A DNA stretch of 64,000 nt from Galeruca laticollis. Taxonomy: Eukaryota > Arthropoda > Insecta > Coleoptera > Chrysomelidae. The notes beneath the pieces are model-generated. The model saw nothing but the letters and a program-made list of their open reading frames with translations, had not been told where the DNA came from and ran no database searches. Below, piece after piece: positions 53,293-64,000 of the stretch; the first letter of the stretch is position 1; the number at the start of each line of letters is the position of its first letter. The DNA is taken from NCBI GenBank assembly GCA_963921935.1, contig OY998178.1, forward strand, positions 197,626,862 to 197,690,861, read 5' to 3'. A program made the translations under genes and the position numbers.

Positions 53293-56200
53293 TCAAATTA
53301 AATTAAACAATTGGCAGTCTTTGAGGAACTGAATCACAGCACTAAACTGGTTAGGTTGTCCGAGAATGTTTTTGAGAGTTCCACTGAGCTTGTGTTTGCG
53401 ACGAGTTGGGCTGTAGTGTTTGCAGTCTGTAACTATATGCTCTATTGTAAGTCTTACAGTATCACAGGATTCACAGATAGGGGGATTTTCTGTAGAGATC
53501 ATGTAACCATGGGTTAGCCGTGAGTGACCTATTCTGAGTCTTCTCTTAACACTTTTGTATTTTCTTGTCATGGGAGGTATCTTCTGGGCGGTAACTGTTG
53601 GTTGTATTGTACGGAGATTTGAGTTACATGTATTCCAATGTGTTTGCCATGTTTGAGTCATAATATGTCGAGCTGCTGATTTTAAATCTTGATGAAGTTG
53701 AATTTTCTCTACTGGCAAGTCGGCTGAACAAGTTTGTTTCGCTGCTTGGTCTGCACGTGCGTTGCCTGTGATACCTACATGAGAAGGGATCCAGATGATA
53801 TTCACAACAATACCTCTAGAGTGATGGTCGTGGCAGGTGTCGAGGATATCATGGACTAAGGGATGTTGTGAACGGTTGTGTTTGATGGAGTATAATGATG
53901 AAAGGGAGTCTGTACATATGGCAAGTTTGCTGTTATCCTGTGTTGGAGTCCTCAAGGCTTGTAGTATTCCATATAGTTCGGCTGTATGTATACTACATAC
54001 GTCAGGAAGTTTGTATGTTACTATTGTTGTATCTACTGTAGTAACAACACATCCTGTACCATTGACTTCTTTGGAGGCATCAGTATATAGGATTTTGTCG
54101 AACGGCTGGTTATTTATCAACTCACTGAATATTTGTCTAAGGACTATGTTAGGCGTTTCGTACTTGTTGTAGTTGTTTAGGCTTGTATTCAGTAGTGGCG
54201 GTTTTTTGGTCCATGGAGGAGTATTCGAAAGTTTTATGGGAGTTGTATTAATGTTTCTTGAAATAGGGTATAGCATTTGTGGAGATGAGAGCGATGTTTT
54301 GGTTTTGTTTTCAGGAGCTGGTTTTATAGAATTAATTAACTTAAACACTGGGTTTTGTGGGTAGGCGGATATTCTGGAAAAATAGGATAATAGTTGGCTT
54401 TCTCGTCGTATGAAAAGAGGTGGTTCAGAAGATTCAATGTAGATGCTTTCGGTGGGACTGGATCTAAAAGCGCCTAGACATATTCGTAATGCTGAGGTTT
54501 GTATAGTGTCAAGAGATTTGAGATACGATTTGCAGGCGCTCATGTAGAGGATACTTCCATAATCTAATTTGGAGCGGACCAGAGATCTGTAAATCCTTAT
54601 TAGTATTTCCTCTTCTGCTCCCCATTGGTGAGGTGCTAATGATTTTAAGATGTTAATCCTATTTAGACAATTGGCTTTAGTTTCTTGGATATGTTGCCTC
54701 CATGTGATCTTTCTGTCAAATGTTACTACTAGGAATTTATGTTGATCAACCACTTGTAGCAAGTCGCCATTGAATTTTAGTTGTGGAGGAAGAGGATTTA
54801 GTCTTTTGCTGAACTGGATTACTTTGGATTTGTTTGTTGAAAAGTGAGAACCAGATTTGAGAGACCAACTGTGGATGTTATCTAGAGCCTTTTGAAGTAA
54901 AGTACAAGTACTAGTAGTGACTTTACCTTGGCAGTAGAAAATGAGGTCGTCGGCATATAGTACATATTTGACGGGTGGAGTTATAGGCGAGCAGATATCG
55001 TTGATACTCATCAGAAATAGAGTGGAGCTAAGAACCGAGCCTTGTGGTACTCCATTTTCTGGCGCGTACGAAGTAGACTTTTGCCCATTTGTAACGACTT
55101 TGAACGATCTATTAGTTAAGAAGTTTTGTAGAAAGGAGAGAATATTTCCAGTTAAATTAAAGTCTGTGAATTTCTTAAAAATGGAAGTTTTACGGATTGT
55201 GTAGAAGGCGCTGTCAATATCTAGACTCACGGCGATTATATCTTTTTTACTTTCAATGGCTTGTGAGATGTCTGTGTGTAGAGTAATCAGATTATCCAAT
55301 GTGCATCTGTTTGATCTAAAACCTGCCTGCGCTGTAGATAATAGGTAGTGCGAATCTAGGTGCCAGTGTAGGCGTCTGTTAACCAATTTCTCGAGAATTT
55401 TACACAATGTACAGGTAAGAGAGATTGGCCTAAAGGAGCTTGGAAAATTAGTATTCGAGTCGTTCTTTTTGATTGGTATAATAATTGATTCTTTCCATTG
55501 AGCCGGAAATTGTTGACTGCACCATATTTTGTTGTAAAGTTCGAGCAATTTGGTTTTTGTTGCTGAATGTAGGTGTTTTAGAAAGATCATAGGGATATTG
55601 TCCGGTCCTGCAACTGTGTTCTTTAGTGAAGGTAGGACTGAATTTAAATCAGAAAGGGTGAAAAGAAAGTTGAGTGGGTGACAGTTGTAAGAGATTTGTT
55701 CAGGATGTGAGTTATTTGGTGAGTTTGGAGGTTCGGGGTTGGATTTAGTTTTATTTAGAAAGTGTTGGGCAAGGATATTAGCAATTTGTTGGTAATTGGT
55801 GATGACTTCACCCTCATGGGTTAAGCCAGGTATTTTAAAACTAGTGTTTTTTCCTTTCATCTGTCTTATCTTGGTCCAGATTTGAGATGGAGGGGTTTCA
55901 GAGGTTATAGTGCTTGTGTATTTATTTCTCGACTCTCGTTTACTTTGTTTAAGAACCCTTTTGGATTTCGCTCTCATTATTTTGAGGATTATCAAGTCTG
56001 AATCATTTCTGGTTCTTCGGTATTTATTAAGCGCCTTTTTGCACTCCTTTACTGCATTGTTACAGGATTTATTCCACCAGGGAACAGTTGGTTTTGGAGG
56101 GTTGACGGAGTACTTTCCTATACATTTATTGGCTGCAGAAATTATGGAGTTAGTCAATTGGTCAACAGCTTCGTCTGCATCATTAGAATAATTGATATTG

Positions 56201-57018
56201 TCTGTATTTTCCTTCAGTGTTTGTCTGTAAAGTTCCCAGTCTGCTTTTGCGATTTTCCACTTTCCTTCAATGTTAACTTGTTTTGGTCCATTGTCTGAAA
56301 TTAGGATAGGAAAGTGATTACTATCGTAGAGGCTATCAAGGGTTTGTCACGTTAGTAAGGGTGCTGTTCCTGGATCTGACATGCTGAGGTCTATTGAGGA
56401 GAAGGAGCCGGATTGTACATGAAAATATGTGCTGCTGCCAGTATTTAGTAGATTAATGTTACTATTGTTAATTACGGTTTCAATCATTTTGCCACGGGCA
56501 AACGTACGTTCTGAACCCCACATTCTGTTGTGAGCATTAAAGTCACCTACTAAGATAAATGGTATAGGTAATTGACTCATGAGATCCATTATATCTGTGT
56601 CTCTTACAGTGTAGTTTGGAGGGACATATACACTACAAATAGCAATTTTATTAGGGCACCTTGCGCTGATGGCACCTGCTTGTAAGTTTGTATTTAAATT
56701 TAATTTTTGGTGAAATATATCATTAGAGACAAAGACTGAGGATCCACCACTAGCACGTAAATGAGTAGTTCTTATAAAATGATAACCAACGTAACTTTTT
56801 AAGTGAGGGTTGTGAGACTTGGTAAAATTCGTTTCTTGTAAACAAAGGAATCTTGGCGAGTAATCAGTTAAAAGCTGTTGTAATCGTTCCAAACGAGGGT
56901 AAAAACCGTCGCAGTTCCACTGTATTAAGGAGAGGTGCATGATAATAAGAAATTTAGTATGACGATTTATGCGACTGCTGTGAGCCTTCGGAACTATATT
57001 CTTCATCACTTGGTTCAT
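53293..57018 (-). pseudogene. ORF2 of element D: endonuclease-RT-RNase H, single nonsense codon
   Basis: Residues from the Met at 57018 (or the internal Met at 56940, MHLSLIQWNCDGFY, which fits the family better) give the endonuclease: CLQETNFTKSH, FILVGDFNAHNRMWGS and SSIDLSMSDPG. A TGA at 56347-56349 interrupts; the same frame reopens at once and stays open to 53293. RT: SFRPISLTCTLCKILEKLV, AVSLDIDSAFYTIRK, VPQGSVLSSTLF and LYADDLIFY (about 54950). RNase H: LYTDASKEVNG, ICTDSLSSLY and IPSHVGITGNARADQAAKQ. A terminal C/H cluster, CESCDTVRLTIEHIVTDC, follows. Reversion or readthrough of one codon would leave a complete frame. It performs target-primed reverse transcription. Confidence 0.93.
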
Positions 57019-57027
57019 TAGACATAT

Positions 57028-58341
57028 TCAAACTCTCAGTTTCTTCAGTGTCAGATTTAAGCTTTTTTTCAACCTGTTCGTTATACGGGTAATCCTGTTC
57101 TTTATGGACCTATTTGTGAGATCCGGGTAAATTAGGTAAAGGTTTGAGACTAGACCGATGATGTTCTCTGTGTGTTTTAGGGCTTCCGAGTATGGATCAG
57201 AGTTACCAAAAGTATTTTCTAAGATGTCATAAAGGTTTTCTATGGGGAGTATGAGGGCATCTGGCGTTTTCTGGTAGGTTTTTGCTATACAATCTTTTAT
57301 GTATGTAGAAAGGTTTGATTCAGTAGATACACTCACCTTGCGCTTCTTCTTTACTTCTTTATAAACTGCTGTGGAGAGTGGAGAGAATGGAGGGGAAGGC
57401 ATATCGTCCGTGTTAACTTCTGCTTCTGCAGGTACACTTGAGTTTTCACTATGTGATGAAAGCTGGGAATATCCGCGTTTTTGGACTGGAGGCAGAGCGG
57501 CAGCAGGCTGGTTTTCTTGTGGGGTTATCGGGTCTTCGTTTGAACTCACTTCGTTGCTTTCTATTGGGTTTACAGAGTCTGTTTTTGAGGATACCTGTTC
57601 AGTTTGTTCAGTCAGAGTGGATTGCAACATTATATTGTTGGTTGGGGGATTTGGGCAATTTGTAGCGATGTGTTGCTTGCAAATGAAGCACTCCATTTTG
57701 TCCGTAGATAGAAAGATTCTGTTTTCGTTGCCGTCAAAAGGGATGATTGATAAGGTCTGCAATTCGAAGTCGACTGATAGGGAAAGGACGTAGGCTTGTC
57801 GTCTAAAACTTAATATATGAGAATATTCGTCGCCTGGGATACCAGCTCGCAGAAACGAGACAGGGGATGTTAATTGTAAACCAAGGCTTTTTATTGCATT
57901 TTCAGCAAGATCATGGGGTATGTAAGGAGATATGTTCGAGATTATTATCCTTTTTGTCGGAGATACGAGTCTGCGGATGTTTATGACATTATCGTTGATG
58001 GTTAGGGGTGGATGGGATTTTAACAGATCGTCAACAAGATTAGAATTGGTTAGATATATGCAAATTCTGTTATTCGAGATCCTCGAAGCAAAATAAATAT
58101 GTTTGGGGCCTACAATATCGCCTATTGCCTTAACATAGTCAAATAATTTTAGGTTGTCTTCGGCGTGCATCACTATGGCTTGATCCTTTTTTGGGAAAGA
58201 TGGTTTAGGTGCTGACTTAACGGCTGATACATAACTGTTGCTAGTCGTTGGGTTGTTGATATTAAAATTGTGCGACATTTTGGTTTCTGTGGGATGAGGA
58301 AAAACTGTTTGATTTATTCTTGCCCTTGTACTCAGAAACAA
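57028..58341 (-). CDS. ORF1 (Gag-like) protein of element D
   Basis: A 437-residue open frame without interruptions. The first Met is at 58341; Met22 (58278, MSHNFNINNPTTSNSYVSAV) is a likely alternative because residues 1-21 look like 5' UTR. The N-terminal half resembles insect I/jockey Gag-like RNA-binding domains (IIISNISPYIPHDLAENAI is an RRM-like strand-helix). One cysteine cluster, CFICKQHIATNC (about residues 215-227), has C-x2-C-x2-H-x4-C spacing, two residues short of a standard knuckle. The C-terminal half is Ser/Pro/Glu-rich and basic. Expected to form RNPs with element RNA. Confidence 0.85.
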   Translation of the reverse strand: MFLSTRARINQTVFPHPTETKMSHNFNINNPTTSNSYVSAVKSAPKPSFPKKDQAIVMHAEDNLKLFDYVKAIGDIVGPKHIYFASRISNNRICIYLTNSNLVDDLLKSHPPLTINDNVINIRRLVSPTKRIIISNISPYIPHDLAENAIKSLGLQLTSPVSFLRAGIPGDEYSHILSFRRQAYVLSLSVDFELQTLSIIPFDGNENRIFLSTDKMECFICKQHIATNCPNPPTNNIMLQSTLTEQTEQVSSKTDSVNPIESNEVSSNEDPITPQENQPAAALPPVQKRGYSQLSSHSENSSVPAEAEVNTDDMPSPPFSPLSTAVYKEVKKKRKVSVSTESNLSTYIKDCIAKTYQKTPDALILPIENLYDILENTFGNSDPYSEALKHTENIIGLVSNLYLIYPDLTNRSIKNRITRITNRLKKSLNLTLKKLRV

Positions 58342-58365
58342 TTTGTTAGGATGGCTTAGTTAATT

Positions 58366-59099
58366 ACAACTTAATATTTTTATTTTAGTGTTCAGCAATA
58401 TATCCATAATGAAATGTTGCCTACGCCTCTGGTAATGAGGGGCAGGCAAAAACTGAATTTATCGAAACTCGGTTGATGAGTTGGCTATTATCAGTTTATT
58501 TAACGAAAAAAACTAAAAAATGTAAACAATCAATCAGCGCAATGACAAAAACTCAATTGAAAATACTTAAAAATGTTCAATACATACGTCGGTTTTTGTA
58601 ACACTGATTAACTGTAAATTTAACTTGGTAGATCACTTTTAATAGAAATAACTGAGGAGCAAAAATTCAAACGATGTTGACTCGTTTAAGCACACGCATC
58701 GACTCTTCCTGTTTTTTTTGTGTTGTATCTAAACTAAGCTTAATATTATTCAAAATTCTCAAATAGTTTCTACTTAAATAAATAACTGCTAGCACTCAAT
58801 TCGTGGGCGATGTGTACACTATTACTGCATGAATTGAGCTGATTAAAAAGTTCAAATAATTAAAATTAATTTTTTCACTTTTCTTATTTTGATGTCTACA
58901 TATTTCCTGTTTATGTTATGTATTGTGCGGTTTATTATGTATATTGAAATGTGTAAATATTTACTAATAGCCTTCAAATTCAAAAACTTGTGAGACAGTA
59001 TAATAACTACATGGGCGCGCTGTGTTTAATGAGAAAAGTATGGATATCTTATACCACAAGAGCTGAAATTCGGTAATATAATAGTTAAGTAAATAAGTT
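58366..59099. other. AT-rich spacer, no gene seen
   Basis: No coding, terminal-repeat or tandem-repeat signal was recognised between element D and the degenerate repeat that follows. Confidence 0.55.
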
Positions 59100-59530
59100 A
59101 ATAGAAAAAAATATCCAGCTTACTATTTAGTGGGGGGAAAGTATCGAGCTGATGCATTCAAAGATACAATGCGCCCGAGCGCATGCCGATGCGCAGCGTC
59201 TTTGACTACATCGGCTGGACACTTTTCCGCCACTATATATGAAGCTGGATGTTTTTTTTGTTTAAGTTATCAACTTAACTATAAATTTACCAAACTTCAG
59301 CTTTTGCGGTATCAGTTTACTCAGTGCGCATTTTTCACTTCTACGTGAAAAGCTGGGGCATATTCCCCCACTCTACATTCGGCTGGATACGTTTTTTCTT
59401 TATTTTATAACATAATGTAAATGTTAACAAAGATTCAGCTTTTGCGGTTTTAGTTTTTTTTTCATTATTATTTTACATGTGTGGGAGGCTGCCGCAGCTA
59501 CACCCCCCGGAACTACGCAAGCTGGAGGTC
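59100..59530. repeat. degenerate tandem duplication, ~138-bp period
   Basis: Two units share gctggat..gtttttt near the start and cagcttttgcggt(a/t)t(c/t)agttt near the end. The latter motif is at 59298 and 59436, 138 bp apart. Extra gctgga(c/t) and (a/t)ccagctt motifs at 59104, 59213 and 59519 suggest older units on both sides. Unlike the surroundings, it is locally GC-rich (59160-59220, gcgcccgagcgcatgccgat). Confidence 0.6.
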
Positions 59531-61005
59531 CATTCATTTACTAGTGATACCAAATAAGGCTTGGAAAAAATGTTCAGCCTTGGTGAAATGACCACCATCA
59601 AACGGTCGCTAGCTCCCGGACTATTTGCTATTGCTATTCTCACAATTGTCTGTGAATCAAACCTCCAAAAATGATTACGTTTATTTCACAACTATCTCCA
59701 ATCCTTTATCTCAAAGCTTCCGTTAAATATATCTACAAGTTATTTGAAGCTAGAGCTTTATCTTTTAACATTTTTGTAAGAATAAATAAATTTCCTCCGA
59801 AAGAAAAATTTGATAAAAAAGATATATTGATACAAATTAAAGTTATAAAAACCCGTTAATTATTTTGGAAGTCCCTGGGTAACTTTCATTTTTAACTTCA
59901 AGTTCGTTGTGATATATTGCGAAAATGTTGCTAGGAAAAGTTTCCAGAAGCTGAGACGATGCACAGCTGACTTTTTATTTGATTATTACAAGGTGATACT
60001 AATGATAATCTAGCCAACTCCTCATAAAAAAATATGAATCTAAAAATTAATCCGAAATCCATGTCGTTCTAAAAAATGTTATGTATCATACTCTATTAAC
60101 CTACATAGCATTGAGATATTACGTAAAAATGTGTTCCTTTTTATTATGAAACGTATAAAGTGGCGAAAAGCGGTTTTATATGAAATCTCTTTCAAACAAA
60201 TCAAATTGAGTGATTGTAAAATTGTTTTTCTTCAATACAGATTGTAAGGGATTATCCGAAAAGCACTTTTGATATTCGGAGCTTGCAATAAACTTCAACT
60301 ACATAGCAATGGGTACAAATAAAATATAAATATCTTCAAAAGCTAACTCTCAATTCTGATGTTTTATATTTGCCCAGCCAATAGAATAAACCTCTATATA
60401 AATCGTGTGTTTATTTAGTACATATAGTAGTCAACATCAAATGTATGGTGAGTTACTCCGTAATTTATGCGACATACTGAGGGTTTTATCTTTAACTCTC
60501 ACTGGACGACGTTGGATGAAGTGACCAAATGACCAAAGAAAAAAATACACGAAGACTAAGAACACCGACAGCTAAAAAAGGGAAAAACAAACTTTCAGGA
60601 CATTGACTGGTTGATCCATAAAATTCATAAAAAAGATGTTCAGTAATGAATGAGGATATGAAATATGCTTTCATGTTAATTCAGTGCAAAGAAGCAGTGA
60701 AATGGAAGAATATCAAATCGTATTAACTTCTATCTTATATAATAGTGTCACGAAATTTAAATTATGGTCTGGAAATTCAGAATGAGCTAGCTGCTTCAGA
60801 CTACTAATTAAACAGGTCAGCATGGTAATTTTGGAAAATCAACCGAAGTAACTTTTTGGGTATAATCCTCAGATTAACAAATAAAATAGATATGTTTGTT
60901 TTGATCTTTTCTTGCCCCAAACATTGAGTCACATTTCCACTGCTTTGCCATATTTACAAAGTCTCTTTAGTTGCAGGAAAAATGAAATTAGCAGTTTAAT
61001 TTTTT
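59531..61005. other. AT-rich spacer, no gene seen
   Basis: Only short frames without motifs (for example 59671-59859 and 60674-60492). No repeats recognised. Confidence 0.55.
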
Positions 61006-61129
61006 TTTCAATTAACAAAATCAATTTTATTTATATTTAAACGGATACAATGTATATATGAATATATAAATAAATTTTTCAGAAAAAAGAACAAATAAGA
61101 CATTGATTCACAATGAAAATATACAATAT

Positions 61130-62200
61130 AAAAACTAATAAAAAAAAATTTTGTGTCATCTTGTTCATAGAAGAGAACATATGCTTCTCCACTGACTAAA
61201 GATTTCCACGATATTAATAGCACTCTTGAATCGTGATATTCGTGCCACTGTCCCGTGTAGGGATGTCGGCAAAATGCTGTGTAGTGACCATTATAAGTGG
61301 TTCCACAGTGATTAGATATAGCGTAGAGGTTGTACATACAAGGTGCCACATTATCAGCCGCGTAATGGTTCATATCAAGCCCTTCTATTGGAAAATCTAT
61401 TGAATCATTAAGTTTTCCACTAAAACTTTCTGTTTGCGAAAAGCGCTTCAGGTGAATAACCAGTATTTTCGGAAATTTATGAATTGAGAATGATTTAATG
61501 CATCGTCTTCGTTCCTTACATTTCGAACAAGTTGGTTAGGTTAGTCGAGTGTTTCTTCTCTTGTAAATGAATCTAAACATTGTGAAAGTCGTAATTGACC
61601 TGTTCTTTGTGGTATCAGAAGGGATAAATCCAAAAAAGGCTCGTAGGTAACTGAACAGTTACCACAGTGTGTGCACTTGATTGTTGATTTTAATAGACCG
61701 ACAAAGTTATCCATAATCTTGGAGTTGTCCATTCTCGCATATCTTAACCAAAATTCTTGTGCTTTCTCGATATCACTAAGTTTGTCATAAATTTCTGTTA
61801 ATATGGGCTTTGGTTTTTCATATACCTTGTTGACATCTTCGTGAAGTTCTGCTAATAGATAACGAAGAAACTCATGTGCATCATGTTGAGTGTATCCCAT
61901 GAACCTTGAAGTAAATCGCTGAATCTTACTTTTCAATGATACTGTATTAACCACTCTGTCTGAACCGTCTTCAGACCAAAGTTCTTGAATAACTTCAGCA
62001 AATGCTTTAATTAGTGTTCCTTTCATGCTAGATATGTTTATGTTAATATCTCTTATGTATGCGTCTTTCTTTAGATATTCTAATAGCCACCTTGTGTTTG
62101 ATAGGCATTGGATAATACTATTCATGAAACATGTGTTTGCTCTTTCGCAACTACTATCATTGTACGAATAATCTCGGATTCTATGATTGTCTTTCTCACT
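61130..62200 (-). pseudogene. USP2-like ubiquitin-specific protease domain, frameshifted
   Basis: The Cys box NTCFMNSIIQCLSNTRWLLE (about 62140-62080, minus) is followed by MGYTQHDAHEFLRYLLAELH, FVGLLKSTIKCTHCGNCSVT, FLDLSLLIPQRTG and CLDSFTREETLD. The USP catalytic Cys and the first zinc CxxC are present. A small deletion and shift at about 61541 moves the rest into another frame: PTCSKCKERRRCIKSFSIHK (second CxxC), FPKILVIHLKRFSQ, then YNLYAISNHCGTTYNGHYTA (catalytic His) and WHEYHDSRV, ending YVLFYEQ. All catalytic residues survive. The residues before the Cys box (usually GLRNIGN) are replaced by a dissimilar stretch. No intron interrupts about 1.1 kb, hinting at a retrocopy. USP2-type enzymes remove ubiquitin from proteins. 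Confidence 0.85.
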
Positions 62201-62539
62201 TGATCGGCGTGATAAGGAATTTGAATTGATGATGTTTGCTACTGAATTGGATGTAGATATTACGGATTTGAAAACTGTTTTGGTTAGAGAAAATCTATTG
62301 CGTATAGGAATCGCATCATTCTCTAGCATAGTCATCTTCTTCAGTATTCCTATGAATGGGACATCATCTGGCTGGTGGTTATCTGTATTTTTTAGTACAC
62401 TGAGGCCCAAAAGCTTGTTGGGGGCATAATTTATTAAATTGTCAACGCATGTATTATCAGAAGGCACACATTCTGAAGAAGAGAATGAAGATGTTAAATA
62501 AGAATTTCGGAAAAAGGAAAGATCACATGTTTTAGGGTC

Positions 62540-64000
62540 TGTAATGTGAGAAAGTTGTAGAAGAATTACGTTTCTTATGATTAGGTTCCATAAAAATGCT
62601 GCATTCAAACGAGCCTTGTCTGATAAATTGATAGCTTTCTGAAGCAGATTTTCTTTTTCAATGTTCAATAAAGGGATATCCCAGGGCTTTTGAAAGGATT
62701 TAGAATCATCGGGTACAACTTTGTTAGACTTTAATGACCAAATATTTTCTGCCTCCATTAATAAAGGGTCTTGTGTGTGGAAAAATATAGGCAGAATGTA
62801 ATTAATGAAATTTTTTGAACTATTTAATGATGACAAAAAAGGAGGAAGAGCTACTGAAACGATTGAGCGAATTCCTAAACCACCATATGAAACAGGTAGT
62901 GAAGCTTGTTTCCAAGAAAGGTACTCTAATTTAATGGTAATTAATGAATGACGAATGGCATTATCAAAATTGATTAGGATATCACTATGTAACCAGGTCT
63001 GACTACATCTTAAGATATATGTTAATTTTGGAATTAATAGGCAATTCTTGAGAAGGTAATAAGCAATATGTGTCAGTAACCAGGATAAACGAGATGACAT
63101 TTTTTTGAAAAAGGTTAGTTTTTCATTGAAAGCTGATAGAAAGGATTCGTTTAATAAAGGAGCACCTAATAGAAATAAATTTTGTCTGTTGGTAATTGTT
63201 ATACCTGGTGCTACAGAATTAAATTTATCAATGGTTAGATTATTTGGTGATTCTAAGAAAAATAACTCGCATTTGCTGAAATTGAGTTCAAGACCAATAT
63301 ACCTCTTTCCGACTAAATAATGTTTTCGCCAAATAAAAGATATGAAGGGAATCGATAACATGTGCAACTGCTTCACAACCACCTTTCGACCCGAAACCAA
63401 ATTGTAATGGAGGAAGTAAATATCCTAATTTGTCTCTGATGTTTGAACAAATTATTTTCGCTACTAAACGACGATAAACTGTACCAATAGCAATTGGTCT
63501 GATACCTCCTGCTTTTTTAGTTAAAGCTAATAGTGACGCGCCGAATAAAATAGAACGAATATTGATGTTTACTGTGTCATTTAAAATAAAATTACATAAT
63601 TTACACAAAGATGATAAGAGATTTTTTCCTGAAGGGCCAGTACTGTTAACTTATTAAATCTTGTAGATGTGAAGGTCTTAAAGAGTCTAAACCACCAGCA
63701 GAACTTGTTTTAAAAGAGTTTATTGCGCTACTCACAAAATAAAAAAAGGAATATGTTCCGAAATCAGAGTAGGGAACGTACTATTAAGTTTCTCTACAGG
63801 ATGTTTCGATTTTAAATCTGTTAAAGTGGCTGCACTGACATCAGCAAAACTATCATCTGAAGCTAAGATTTTGATTGCGGATGTCAAGTCGCCGTCAGAA
63901 ACTTTATTAATGACATTTTTAATTTTACTATTTTTTGATAAATTTATGTTTTTCCGAACTGAAAAATTTCTATTTTGTTGATCAGAGAAATTTAAATGAT
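62540..64000 (-). pseudogene. non-LTR-type reverse transcriptase relic, internally deleted
   Basis: From the window edge the minus strand reads DGDLTSAIKILASDDSFADV, then SSAGGLDSLRPSHLQDLIS and, in frame 63608-63288, LFGASLLALTKKAGGIRPIA and FGFGSKGGCEAVAHVIDSLH, motifs of the RT fingers/palm. The stretch that should carry the catalytic xxDD is missing. The frame from 63400 resumes with LELNFSKCELFFL, FLLGAPLLNESFLSAFNEKL and ASLPVSYGGLGIRSIVSVAL, the thumb and C-terminal region of the same RT family. This later frame runs without a stop into the USP2-like sequence. The RT is catalytically dead. Its 5' end lies outside the window, and the exact clade is unclear. Confidence 0.75.

Larger units (their letters stand above)
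53262..58365 (-). mobile_element. I-group non-LTR retrotransposon D, nearly intact
   Basis: ORF1 (58341-57028) and ORF2 (57018-53293) lie on the minus strand, separated by only 9 bp. ORF2 has endonuclease, RT and RNase H, the I-clade layout. The only lesion found in ORF2 is one TGA. The element is about 5 kb. Possible target duplication: agttgtaactaa just after the 3' end and agttgtaattaa (minus strand) before the 5' end, one mismatch; this is tentative. It is much younger than its neighbours. Confidence 0.88.

Noticed and set aside
53837..58000. Several plus-strand frames of 60-140 codons opposite element D
   Set aside because: They are antisense shadows of the intact minus-strand ORFs.

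Overview
This is eukaryotic nuclear DNA, AT-rich and intron-bearing, with short GT-AG introns and a dense, nested load of transposable elements (TEs). The mix (mariner, Tc1-like, PIF/Harbinger, hAT, Penelope, RTE, R1/LOA-like and I/jockey-like non-LTR elements, and three Ty3/gypsy lineages) fits an arthropod, most likely an insect. Nothing fixes the species. No operons, CRISPR arrays, rRNA or clear tRNA genes were seen. Nearly every coding stretch is mobile-element protein, mostly broken by stops, frameshifts or deletions. || Layout. 1-5100: gypsy copy (+) with a non-LTR tail inserted (966-1745). 5138-5470: jockey-like scrap. 5870-6765: foldback element, then a 118-bp minisatellite. 6941-9784: complete but dead hAT element with 8-bp target duplication (-). 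10190-15460: second gypsy copy, CsRn1-like (+). 16750-17951: a palindrome and a TTF-type hAT relic. 18046-26090: nested block on the minus strand, a pogo/Tigger-like gene broken by RTE sequence that is itself split by an R1/LOA-like element; an RTE segment of about 870 bp lies on both sides of that insertion. 26122-26532: terminal-repeat element. 26535-27320: Penelope 3' end with GIY-YIG domain. 27373-30234: Tc1/mariner-superfamily element with inverted repeats of about 640 bp. 33248-37609: full-length PIF/Harbinger element with its Myb-like and nuclease genes, carrying Penelope and mariner insertions. 39755-41715: second R1/LOA-like copy. 42690-46242: third gypsy copy. 47643-48425: 175-bp tandem repeat. 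49121-58365: two adjacent non-LTR elements on the minus strand, the upstream one nearly intact. 61000-64000: reverse-transcriptase relic joined in frame to a USP2-like ubiquitin protease sequence (-). || Host genes. Two exons of a succinate dehydrogenase flavoprotein (SDHA) gene or close paralogue lie on the minus strand at 46793-46970 and 30577-30805. All four splice sites are canonical and the codon phase joins exactly. The intron between them is about 16 kb and holds the LOA-like, gypsy, Harbinger, Penelope and mariner insertions. The USP2-like sequence at 61130-62170 is the only other recognisable host-derived coding sequence; it is frameshifted and probably a pseudogene. The rest is TE remnants, simple repeats and AT-rich spacer in which I see no gene.
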